A stretch of DNA of 7,094 nucleotides, taken from Candidatus Woesearchaeota archaeon (GTDB lineage Archaea > Nanobdellota > Nanobdellia > Woesearchaeales > GW2011-AR9). Shown here piece after piece: positions 1 through 5,677 of the stretch. The stretch lies in NCBI GenBank assembly GCA_016188105.1, contig JACPIL010000053.1, forward strand, positions 1-7,094. Direction: 5' to 3'. A program made the translations under genes and the position numbers. Each line of letters starts with the position of its first letter. The first letter of the stretch is position 1. The notes under the pieces were generated by a model that saw only the letters and a program-made list of their open reading frames with translations, did no database searches and was not told where the DNA came from.

Positions 1-777
1 AATGAATTCAATGATAAGATCGCTAAGCTCGACGTAGATAAGTTTTTGGAGATCGACACCGTCTTAATCTCCTCACGGCACTTATACAGAATGCCTTACA
101 GCTTACATGAAAAATCTGGATTAGTAAGTTTACCGATCGATCCTGAAAAAGTGATGGATTTTCAACAGGAGATGGCAAAACCAGATTCTATCCTAACTCC
201 AATGTTCACCTTCTTAGATAGAAATGTATCAGGAGAAAGCGCTCGGCAGTTGTTAGTGCAAGCATTAGATTTTGACGTGAAATTAGAAGAAGAAAAAGAA
301 TATCAGAAAAAAGAATATGATGAATTTAAAGTCACCAGTGCGATCAAAGAAAATTTTTTCCCGCCCTGCATGAGATTATTATTGCAAGGCATCGGCGATG
401 GAAAAAAGCGCGGTGTGTTTATTTTGATGAATTATTTAGGAAAGATCGGCTGGAACAAGGAAGAGATTGACGCGTATCTAAAACAATGGAACGCTAAAAA
501 CACAGAGCCGTTACGAGAAGTCTATATCAAGGGACAGCTGCATGGATTCAAAGCCGGAGATAAATTGCCGCCTAACTGCAACAATGAAGCATATTACCGT
601 GGAATCGGCATCTGCAAGCCAGACAGTTTCTGTCCAAGGATCAAGAATCCGGTGAATTATACAATTTTGAAATGGAAGCGACATCTACAGGAGAAAGAAG
701 AACAGGAAAATGCACCAAAAAGCCGTAAAAAAGTTGAAGACAGTAGCCAAGACGACTTTGAAAACACAAAAGTTTAA
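1..777 (+). CDS. priS-priL: Archaeal DNA primase, PriS-PriL fusion (5' partial; C-terminal 258 residues)
   Basis: The frame is open from base 1 to the TAA at 775-777, so the 5' end is cut off by the window; the TTG at 46 is an internal leucine, not a start. Visible residues 26-40 end in SLHEKSG, matching the late PriS motif (RLPGSLHGKTG in relatives), whose His and Lys contact the nucleotide triphosphate. After a charged linker (about 46-110) come the PriL C-terminal landmarks: FPPCM with Cys123, then Cys193 (PPNC), Cys205 (GIC) and Cys211 (SFC), the expected four ligands of the primase 4Fe-4S cluster, within the typical helical spacing. The usual PriL N-terminal domain has no room in this frame. 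The tail from about 230 is charged and probably disordered. The protein makes primers at replication forks. Fused primases are known from some DPANN archaea such as Nanoarchaeum equitans. The PriL part is certain in family terms; the PriS part is judged from one motif and its surroundings because most of it lies outside the window. Confidence 0.88.
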   Translation, partial: NEFNDKIAKLDVDKFLEIDTVLISSRHLYRMPYSLHEKSGLVSLPIDPEKVMDFQQEMAKPDSILTPMFTFLDRNVSGESARQLLVQALDFDVKLEEEKEYQKKEYDEFKVTSAIKENFFPPCMRLLLQGIGDGKKRGVFILMNYLGKIGWNKEEIDAYLKQWNAKNTEPLREVYIKGQLHGFKAGDKLPPNCNNEAYYRGIGICKPDSFCPRIKNPVNYTILKWKRHLQEKEEQENAPKSRKKVEDSSQDDFENTKV

Positions 778-779
778 AA
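772..779 (+). promoter_or_regulatory. TATA-like box for the membrane protein gene
   Basis: The sequence GTTTAAAA is preceded by an A-rich BRE-like stretch (CACAAAA) and is centred about 29 bases before the ATG at 805. It overlaps the primase stop codon. The spacing suggests a transcript with a leader of only a few bases, in keeping with the absence of a Shine-Dalgarno sequence. A+T-rich DNA makes such matches easy to find by chance. Confidence 0.4.
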
Positions 780-804
780 GATAAAAAAGTATAATTCTCT
801 ATTA

Positions 805-1350
805 ATGCCAAAAAAGAGGAAAGTAAGCAAAGTCGAGCGAGAACTTCGTGCAATCCGCAAGAATGAAGAAAAACTTCTTAAGCAAGAAGAAAGGATAGAA
901 CGTAAAGAAAACAAAATTCTGGCCGAAGAAGAAAAGATCGAGAAAGTATTGTTCCATATTGGCAATTTTGAATTCAAGCGCAAGCATCTGCTGGAATTGA
1001 TCAAGGGCGTGGCTGGTGCTTTTCTGGGCGTAGGTTTAGGAAGAAGTATCCTCAATTTAGATTCTCTCGCGGAGAAGCTGCAGTGGTGGAATGTTATTGG
1101 TATCCTCATCTTTATCATCGGTATCTCCTGGTTATTGATCTACAAGAATGAAAAACAATATGTGCAGAAACACGGTCTTGCTTTGATTTGGAAGAAATTA
1201 GTTTTCTTGTACGTGATTTCGTTGGTGATTGAATTTATTGCCTTGTGGTTGTTTGCCAGCCTGCCTGGAGATCTTGCCACTCTGATTAAGGTATTAATAA
1301 TTGGTTCCTATGCAGCTATGGCCGGAGCAGTTAGTTTCTCGTTGATCTGA
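805..1350 (+). CDS. Coiled-coil, four-transmembrane-segment protein of unknown function (DUF2391-like?)
   Basis: This is a 181-residue protein. Residues 1-48 are highly charged (Lys/Glu/Arg) with a heptad-like pattern, predicting a cytosolic coiled coil. Four hydrophobic stretches follow at about 62-83, 94-113, 131-152 and 158-180, so the protein should sit in the cell membrane with both ends on the same side. There is no signal peptide and no recognisable catalytic motif. The layout of an N-terminal charged helix, a glycine-rich first membrane helix (GVAGAFLGVGLG) and a small-residue-rich last helix recalls DUF2391-type archaeal membrane proteins, but I recall this only loosely. The gene starts 27 bases after the primase stop and probably has its own promoter. 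Function is unknown; a structural or small-molecule transport role would be a guess. Confidence 0.8.
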   Translation: MPKKRKVSKVERELRAIRKNEEKLLKQEERIERKENKILAEEEKIEKVLFHIGNFEFKRKHLLELIKGVAGAFLGVGLGRSILNLDSLAEKLQWWNVIGILIFIIGISWLLIYKNEKQYVQKHGLALIWKKLVFLYVISLVIEFIALWLFASLPGDLATLIKVLIIGSYAAMAGAVSFSLI

Positions 1351-1357
1351 GGTTTTG

Positions 1358-1381
1358 AATATATAGTTCAATATATAGTTC
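1358..1381 (+). repeat. Tandem 12-bp repeat carrying two TATA boxes, probable promoter
   Basis: Two perfect back-to-back copies of AATATATAGTTC occupy 1358-1369 and 1370-1381. Each holds an AATATATA box. The second box is centred about 27 bases before the ATG at 1401, the normal archaeal TATA-to-start distance for a leaderless transcript. The first would start transcription about 12 bases earlier, at around 1388. The repeat lies entirely in the 50-base gap between the membrane protein and the transferase gene, so a promoter role is likely. Confidence 0.6.
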
Positions 1382-1400
1382 CATAAGTCTTTTAAAACAA

Positions 1401-2543
1401 ATGCTAGCTCTTTTTAGATATAACATGAAACTACTACTAACTGCAAAACAACGAGGATCAACTAATGCTCTCGCGCCAATCGCCAGAGAGCTGCAAACAC
1501 GTGGACATCAACTAACGCTTTACGCGACAGGAAATGACAATGAAGCGCTGGGATTCAATGGGCTTCCATACCAGCAGATTACTCCGGCAGAAGAAGATTA
1601 TGGCAGATTAGTTCGAGGCTATGATGCGGTAATACTTGGATTATCGGGGAAAGATACCCCTGACGGTCATTTCTTGAGAGCGGCTACTACAGCCAGAATT
1701 CCCACTCTTGCCGTGCTAGATCAAAACGGTAACTATGAAGGGAGATTAGGTAAAAATCCTGTTTATCTACCGACTGTTTTAGCGGTGATGGATGAAACCT
1801 GCCTGAAAACTGCAGGAAAAGAATTAACTCCTGAGATGTTAGAAGAAGCAGCCAAGCGAAGTAAAATCGTAGGCTGGCCGGCATTCGATCATTTTGCGGT
1901 ACTGCGGCAAGGCTTTTCCGCGCAAGCTAGAGCAGACCTTCTCAAAAAATTGGTATTAAATCCCGATCAGCAAGTTTATTTTCATGCCACCCAGAATATT
2001 CATCCTAACTCCGATTACTCAAAGAGGTTTCCTGGAACCCATGATGAAAAACTCCTTAGTTATTCCTACGAATTGAATGCTACTGATATGATTTTTGAAG
2101 TCGCATCAGATCTTAATTTAAAATTAGTAGTGAAACCTCATCCCGGAGAAGAATATGTGCAAAATAAAACCAGAGAGATGGCCGAACAGCATGGCTTTAC
2201 CTATCTTCAAGCAAAGGCTTGCAACACCGTAGATTTGATACTTTCCGCAGCTTCTATAACTGCTACTCGAAGTTCCTGCTTAACGGAAGCAACTCTTCTA
2301 GATAAGAATACTGGTGCGATCCTTCCAGATAGTGTTGGAAGAAACTGGGGTGCTACTTGCCAGCCAGTTGCTCTTGGCGCAATTCCAGCAATGTATAATT
2401 GGAATGGAGGAGCAGAAATCTTAAGCATGCTAACATCTTCTGATCAAGAGATACAAGCAAAGCTCGCCCAGGATAGGAAAAAATTCTCTGTTGACGGTAA
2501 GGCTAGCCAGAGATTAGCTGAGCTGGTAGAAAGTTTACGATAA
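1401..2543 (+). CDS. GT-B-fold glycosyltransferase / CDP-glycerol glycerophosphotransferase-like protein
   Basis: This is a 380-residue soluble protein. Residues 9-43 form a Rossmann-type start (KLLLTAKQRGSTNALAP, then a helix and a second strand). The middle has a V-G-W-P-x-F-D segment (157-163), like the GNPRFD link between the two domains of such enzymes. The second domain has KPHPGE (245-250), typical of CDP-glycerol glycerophosphotransferase, polysialyltransferase and UDP-GlcNAc 2-epimerase relatives, then an S-x-x-x-T-R-S-S-x-L-x-E-A segment (283-297) resembling the nucleotide-sugar phosphate site. The enzyme probably transfers or remodels a nucleotide-activated sugar or polyol phosphate for surface glycans; donor and acceptor cannot be read from sequence. 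It has no membrane segment. ATG 1401 fits leaderless initiation from the tandem TATA repeat; ATG 1425 (codon 9) directly precedes the first beta strand and is a serious alternative. No partner glycan genes are visible nearby. Confidence 0.75.
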   Translation: MLALFRYNMKLLLTAKQRGSTNALAPIARELQTRGHQLTLYATGNDNEALGFNGLPYQQITPAEEDYGRLVRGYDAVILGLSGKDTPDGHFLRAATTARIPTLAVLDQNGNYEGRLGKNPVYLPTVLAVMDETCLKTAGKELTPEMLEEAAKRSKIVGWPAFDHFAVLRQGFSAQARADLLKKLVLNPDQQVYFHATQNIHPNSDYSKRFPGTHDEKLLSYSYELNATDMIFEVASDLNLKLVVKPHPGEEYVQNKTREMAEQHGFTYLQAKACNTVDLILSAASITATRSSCLTEATLLDKNTGAILPDSVGRNWGATCQPVALGAIPAMYNWNGGAEILSMLTSSDQEIQAKLAQDRKKFSVDGKASQRLAELVESLR

Positions 2544-2562
2544 TATTTTTATTATATTTTCT
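2544..2562 (+). terminator. T-rich transcription terminator
   Basis: Immediately after the transferase stop codon the + strand is rich in T (runs of five and four T separated by A/T). Archaeal polymerase terminates at such tracts without needing a hairpin. A new promoter follows within 10 bases, consistent with a unit boundary here. Confidence 0.45.
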
Positions 2563-2570
2563 CCTATAAC

Positions 2571-2579
2571 TTTATATTA
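2571..2579 (+). promoter_or_regulatory. TATA box for the two-gene helical protein unit
   Basis: TTTATATTA is a near-consensus archaeal TATA box. It is centred 26 bases upstream of the ATG at 2601, which places the predicted transcription start at the start codon itself (leaderless). There is no Shine-Dalgarno sequence before 2601, which agrees. Confidence 0.6.
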
Positions 2580-2600
2580 AATCCTCATTCTGAAGATAAA

Positions 2601-2870
2601 ATGTTTAGATTCAACTCACGCAAAGGACATCGAGAAAGAAACGATAATGGTTTAACTGGCATGCTGCTCCATCATCTTGAAAAGGCAGAGGAATTAGTGG
2701 ACGCTGATTTAGAGCGTGGCCATGATCAGTTTATACGTGCTCAAGAAATCTATGATGGTCTTCTTTTGAGGACCGGGAAGGAAATTCCAGATATAGATCG
2801 TAGGCTGGACGAATTGTATGTAGACTATCAAATGAGGATTGACCGGCTCAATCTAAATTCAACCCCATGA
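2601..2870 (+). CDS. Small helical protein of unknown function, MIT-like pattern
   Basis: This is an 89-residue protein that I do not recognise as a named family. Residues 1-16 are basic and polar. From about 20 to 85 it appears entirely helical: a first helix (about 20-38), a second with a Q-x-x-x-A-Q-E-I-Y-D pattern (about 41-56), and a third (about 64-85) ending Y-x-x-R-I-D-R-L. Three helices with A...Y in the second and Y..R...L closing the third resemble the MIT (microtubule interacting and transport) or TPR-like helical hairpin pattern, but this is eye judgement only. There is no membrane segment, signal peptide or cysteine pair. The TGA stop overlaps the next ATG (ATGA), so the two proteins are probably made in equal amounts and may act together. 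Confidence 0.7.
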   Translation: MFRFNSRKGHRERNDNGLTGMLLHHLEKAEELVDADLERGHDQFIRAQEIYDGLLLRTGKEIPDIDRRLDELYVDYQMRIDRLNLNSTP

Positions 2871-3226
2871 AAACACTCCTACAGAAACAAATAGAATTGT
2901 TAGTTACTAATGGTTCAGGATACACGCCTGAAACGGCAGAAGATCCAGGAAAAAAAGATTCTTATCTAGATTTACAGATAAGGCTGGGACAGATGGAGCT
3001 GCGTGGTCCTGATCAAAGCCTTCAAAAAACCATCAAATGGTACCAACTACGATCTCTTACCGAGATAAAAAACCACCTGCAGAAGTATAACTTAGATTAC
3101 ATGTTGAATAATATGGAGGCAATCATGTTCTTCCTAGCTCGAAATTATCATGATAGAGTAAAAGATGCTGAAGAAAGACGATTTAGACAAGTATTCCAAC
3201 ATTTAGACAGGATCGTGGAAGAATAG
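2867..3226 (+). CDS. Small helical protein of unknown function, coupled to the upstream gene
   Basis: This is a 119-residue, charged, soluble protein that I cannot assign. Residues 1-15 form a short helix (LLQKQIELLV), 16-30 are probably a loop rich in Gly, Pro and Thr, and the rest looks helical (about 31-45, 51-75 and 79-118), ending in an amphipathic helix with many Arg and Glu. No catalytic motif, metal site or membrane segment is visible. The start overlaps the preceding stop by 4 bases and lacks a Shine-Dalgarno sequence, so it is probably translated by re-initiation after the 2601 gene. The nearest plausible role is as a binding partner of that protein. Confidence 0.65.
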   Translation: MKTLLQKQIELLVTNGSGYTPETAEDPGKKDSYLDLQIRLGQMELRGPDQSLQKTIKWYQLRSLTEIKNHLQKYNLDYMLNNMEAIMFFLARNYHDRVKDAEERRFRQVFQHLDRIVEE

Positions 3227-3232
3227 TCAGCA

Positions 3233-3250
3233 GTAGAAACCTTTATAAAT
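3233..3250 (+). promoter_or_regulatory. BRE/TATA promoter of the ribosomal protein-polymerase operon
   Basis: A purine-rich BRE (GTAGAAAC) directly precedes TTTATAAAT (3242-3250), a near-ideal archaeal TATA box. Transcription should begin about 25 bases further on, near 3270, leaving a leader of roughly 65-70 bases before S13. It is the best promoter match in the window and sits in its longest intergenic gap (3227-3338). I see no comparable box between the eight downstream genes, so it likely drives all of them. Confidence 0.7.
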
Positions 3251-3280
3251 AACTCCTAATAACATTACAAAATCAAGTCC

Positions 3281-3324
3281 GAGTTAACGCGCATAGGGCT
3301 AATTTAGAGCAATAAGCGTAATTC
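3281..3324 (+). promoter_or_regulatory. Possible hairpin in the leader of the ribosomal operon
   Basis: GAGTTAACGC (3281-3290) can pair with GCGTAATTC (3316-3324), giving nine pairs including one G-U and one bulged A at 3286. A small inner GCT/AGC pairing is possible at 3298-3310. It ends 14 bases before the S13 ATG. A leader structure bound by a ribosomal protein would be a natural control point, but a stem of this size can arise by chance. Confidence 0.25.
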
Positions 3325-3338
3325 TGACTATATTTAAA

Positions 3339-3845
3339 ATGAGTGAACAAAAACCCAACTTCAAACACATCGTACGTGTCGCTAATGTAGATATTCCCGG
3401 GGACCGGCCTACTCGTGTTGCTCTTACTAAAATTAAAGGAATAGGGATGAATTTTGCCAATGTTCTCTGCACTATCACTGGTGTAGACAAAGAGGAAAAA
3501 GCTGGAAATTTAAGCGAAGAAGAAGTCAAAAAGCTTAACACTGTGGTCGAAAATCCTGCTGCTCACGGAATTCCTTCTTGGTTTTTCAATCGCCGGAAAG
3601 ATTATGATACTGGCGAGGATATGCATCTTATAACTGGAACAATCAGCTTCGTCAAAGATAACGATCTTAAACGACTCAAGAAGATTAAAACTCTACGTGG
3701 TATGAGACATCAGAAAGGCTTGCCAGTAAGAGGTCAAAGAACAAAGTCGCACTTCAGAAAGAACAAAGGTAAGGTAGTTGGAGTAGCGAAAAAGAAAGCA
3801 GCTCCAGCCACTGAAGGAAAGAAAGACGATAAGGGGAAGAAATAA
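3339..3845 (+). CDS. rps13: 30S ribosomal protein S13 (uS13)
   Basis: This 168-residue protein sits in the head of the small subunit, contacting 16S rRNA, the P-site tRNA and the large subunit. The archaeal/eukaryotic form is clear from FKHIVRVANVDIPG near the start, the helix-hairpin-helix TKIKGIGMNFA (about 30-40), the archaeal insertion IPSWFFNRRKDYDTG (about 78-92) and the basic RGMRHQKGLPVRGQRTKS (about 124-141) that binds rRNA. The core is of normal length. After about residue 147 there is an extra Lys/Ala/Asp-rich tail of some 20 residues, longer than most archaeal homologues and probably disordered. It is the first gene of the operon, and its ATG has no Shine-Dalgarno sequence in front. 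Confidence 0.97.
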   Translation: MSEQKPNFKHIVRVANVDIPGDRPTRVALTKIKGIGMNFANVLCTITGVDKEEKAGNLSEEEVKKLNTVVENPAAHGIPSWFFNRRKDYDTGEDMHLITGTISFVKDNDLKRLKKIKTLRGMRHQKGLPVRGQRTKSHFRKNKGKVVGVAKKKAAPATEGKKDDKGKK

Positions 3846-3853
3846 ACTAAACC

Positions 3854-4447
3854 ATGGGAGATCCTAAAAAACTTCGTAAAAAGTATACAACACCAAGACA
3901 TCCTTGGATGAAAGCAAACATCGAAGCAGAGAAAAAAGTAACCCGTGAATTTGGTTTAGTAAAAAAGAAAGAAATTCACATCGCTAGTTCCTTCTTAACT
4001 AAGTACAAAGATATTGCTAAGAAACTTATTGCTACCAGAGTCAAACCACAATCACAAAAAGAAAAAGCTCAGGTCCTGACCAAGTTACAACGTTTAGGCT
4101 TACTTCCTGTTGGAGCAGACCTAGATCAAATTTTAGGCGTAGAACTGAAAGATGTCCTGGAAAGACGTTTGCAGAGTATTGTCTTCCGAAAAGGAATGGC
4201 CAGATCCATGAAACAAGCTCGGCAACATATTGTTCACCGCCACATTCAAGTACTGGGACAAGAAATTTCTTCTCCATCTTATTTAGTCTCTTTAGAAGAA
4301 GAAAGCACCGTCGCTTTCAAAGAAAATTCCACTTTAGCTGATCTTGAGCATCCAGAACGAGTGCCGTTACAGAAAGTAAAAGAAACCAAAGAAGCTACTG
4401 AAAAAAGAAAAGAAAGCGCTGAAGCTCCTGCAGAGGTAAAAGCATGA
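3854..4447 (+). CDS. rps4: 30S ribosomal protein S4 (uS4)
   Basis: This 197-residue protein is a primary 16S rRNA binder that nucleates assembly of the small-subunit body. The archaeal N-terminus is present (GDPKKLRKKYTTPRHPW, then a basic helical region to about 90), followed by the S4 RNA-binding domain at about 102-150 (LERRLQSIVFRKGMARSMKQ and the strand after it). Residues from about 174 form a Lys/Glu/Ala tail that is probably disordered. The start lies 8 bases after the S13 stop with only a weak purine stretch upstream, and the stop overlaps the S11 start by 4 bases. Confidence 0.97.
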   Translation: MGDPKKLRKKYTTPRHPWMKANIEAEKKVTREFGLVKKKEIHIASSFLTKYKDIAKKLIATRVKPQSQKEKAQVLTKLQRLGLLPVGADLDQILGVELKDVLERRLQSIVFRKGMARSMKQARQHIVHRHIQVLGQEISSPSYLVSLEEESTVAFKENSTLADLEHPERVPLQKVKETKEATEKRKESAEAPAEVKA

Positions 4448-4890
4448 GAAAAGAAATGAAAGTAACCAATCAAGAAGAAAGGATGCCTCGACCTGAACCG
4501 CAAAAACTTCGCTGGGGAGTAGCACATATTTACTCTTCATATAACAACACAATTATTACTGTCACCGATATTACTTGCACCGAAACCATCGCTCGCGCTA
4601 GTGGTGGACAGATGGTTAAGTCTGATCGCCTGGAAAGCTCTCCGACAGCGGCCATGGGCTGCGCTAAAAAAGTAGCAGAGATCTGCCGAGAGAAAGGAAT
4701 TAACGGATTACTGATAAAAGTTCGAGCAAAAGGCGGACATAACGGCCCTAACAATCCTGGACCTGGAGCACAGCCAGCTATTCGAGCTTTATCCAGAACT
4801 GGATTACGTATTGGAAAAATTGAAGAAGTAACTCCAGAACCACATAATGGCTGCCGGATGAAAGGTGGAAGACGAGGAAGAAGAGTATAA
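4444..4890 (+). CDS. rps11: 30S ribosomal protein S11 (uS11)
   Basis: This 148-residue protein is part of the small-subunit platform near the mRNA exit and E site. Family landmarks include WGVAHIYSSYNNTIITVTD (about 24-42), SSPTAAMGCAKKVAE (about 65-79), VRAKGGHNGPNNPGPGAQ (about 93-110) and the conserved basic C-terminus RMKGGRRGRRV. The ATG overlaps the S4 stop (ATGA) and has a Shine-Dalgarno sequence GAGGT at 4433-4437, six bases upstream. That supports this start over the in-frame ATGs at codons 5 and 14. The first 20 or so residues are polar and likely flexible. Confidence 0.97.
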   Translation: MRKEMKVTNQEERMPRPEPQKLRWGVAHIYSSYNNTIITVTDITCTETIARASGGQMVKSDRLESSPTAAMGCAKKVAEICREKGINGLLIKVRAKGGHNGPNNPGPGAQPAIRALSRTGLRIGKIEEVTPEPHNGCRMKGGRRGRRV

Positions 4891-4895
4891 GTGAT
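4891..4895 (+). promoter_or_regulatory. Shine-Dalgarno sequence deciding the rpo3 start
   Basis: GTGAT matches the 3' part of the archaeal GGAGGTGAT ribosome binding sequence and lies four bases before the ATG at 4900. It also contains an in-frame GTG at 4891 that could itself be a start (three residues longer, 12 bases after a GAGGA). I favour ATG 4900. Confidence 0.45.
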
Positions 4896-4899
4896 TAAA

Positions 4900-5676
4900 A
4901 TGAAATGCGAGAAACTCAAAGACGATAAAAAGAACAAGAAGCTCTCTTTCCTACTTAGTGGAAGCAATGAAGTATTTGCCAATGCTATTCGAAGATTGAT
5001 CATTGAGGAAGTTCCCACTCTTGCCGTGGAAGAAGTTGAGATCAAAGACAATAATTCTGCCTTACACGATGAAATGCTTGCTCTACGGTTAGGACTTATC
5101 CCTATCAAAACTGATCTTAAGAGTTATAGATTACCAAAAAATCAGGATGAAGTTACAGAAAAAAGTGCTTCCTGTACTCTCCAATTAAAATTGAAAGCAA
5201 ATAAGAAAGGTTATGTCTATGCTGAAGAAGCAGAAAGCGCTGATCCTAAGTGCACCTTTGTCTATGAAAAGATGCCAGTAGTAAAATTATTGTCAAAACA
5301 GAAAATCGACGTTACCATGACTGCAGTTATGGGCCAGGGAAAGGAACATACCAAATGGACTCCCGGATTAGCACATTATAAAAAAGAACCAGTTCTTAAA
5401 GTAAGCAAAATTCAAAATCCAGAAAGATTAGCTAGTGTTTGCAGTGACGGAGTCTTCAGGATCAAAGGAAACAATGTAGAAGTCGTGGCTGAAAAAGTAT
5501 ACGAAAGCAAACTTCTAGACACCTATGCAGAGATGGACAAAGGAATTTCTGTGACCCACTCCGATAATCTTATTTTTAACGTCGAAGGCTGGGGTCAACT
5601 AAGCTGTAAAGAAATGCTTACCAAGAGTGCGGACATCCTACTTGAAAAAGTGGAGGAGATGGAAAAACGACTATAG
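4900..5676 (+). CDS. rpo3: DNA-directed RNA polymerase subunit Rpo3 (RpoD)
   Basis: This 258-residue protein is the archaeal counterpart of bacterial alpha and eukaryotic Rpb3. It pairs with Rpo11 and joins Rpo10 and Rpo12 in the assembly platform of RNA polymerase. The alpha motif is clear: EVFANAIRRLIIEEVPTLAV (about 24-43) and LHDEMLALRLGLIPIKTD (about 55-72). GKEHTKWTPGLAHY (about 148-161) is the other conserved block. Many archaeal homologues carry an Fe-S domain with several clustered Cys next to a CPxGVF segment. Here CSDGVF (181-186) is present, but the following region (187-215) has no cysteine, so the cluster is probably absent. The C-terminus closes with the dimerisation part (IFNVEGWGQLS and a helix). 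An in-frame GTG at 4891 is an alternative start. The gene for its partner Rpo10 lies in the same operon. Confidence 0.96.
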   Translation: MKCEKLKDDKKNKKLSFLLSGSNEVFANAIRRLIIEEVPTLAVEEVEIKDNNSALHDEMLALRLGLIPIKTDLKSYRLPKNQDEVTEKSASCTLQLKLKANKKGYVYAEEAESADPKCTFVYEKMPVVKLLSKQKIDVTMTAVMGQGKEHTKWTPGLAHYKKEPVLKVSKIQNPERLASVCSDGVFRIKGNNVEVVAEKVYESKLLDTYAEMDKGISVTHSDNLIFNVEGWGQLSCKEMLTKSADILLEKVEEMEKRL

Positions 5677-5677
5677 A

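Noticed and set aside
808..825. PKKRKV at the start of the membrane protein, resembling the SV40 nuclear localisation signal.
   Set aside because: It is a coincidence of a Lys/Arg-rich cytosolic N-terminus; archaea have no nucleus.
774..1118. 114-codon minus-strand open frame opposite the coiled-coil membrane protein.
   Set aside because: Its Ser/Arg/Leu-rich product mirrors the Lys/Glu-rich codons on the + strand, whose own product has coherent membrane helices and promoter.
3329..3338. Second TATA-like sequence (TATATTTAAA) right before S13.
   Set aside because: Transcription from it would begin about 20 bases inside S13, and the box at 3242 is better placed and has a BRE.
3227..3338. Small leader peptide gene in the 112-base gap before S13.
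   Set aside because: There is no ATG in the predicted leader, and I found no GTG or TTG frame of useful length.
4530..5108. 192-codon open frame on the minus strand opposite rps11 and rpo3.
   Set aside because: It lies wholly antisense to two certain conserved genes; the translation is rich in Ser, Leu and Arg with no family features, as expected of a shadow frame.
5627..5677. Upstream GTG start that would extend L18e by 17 residues.
   Set aside because: The extension is entirely inside rpo3, and L18e family members begin at the MVKRTGPTN-type start at 5678.
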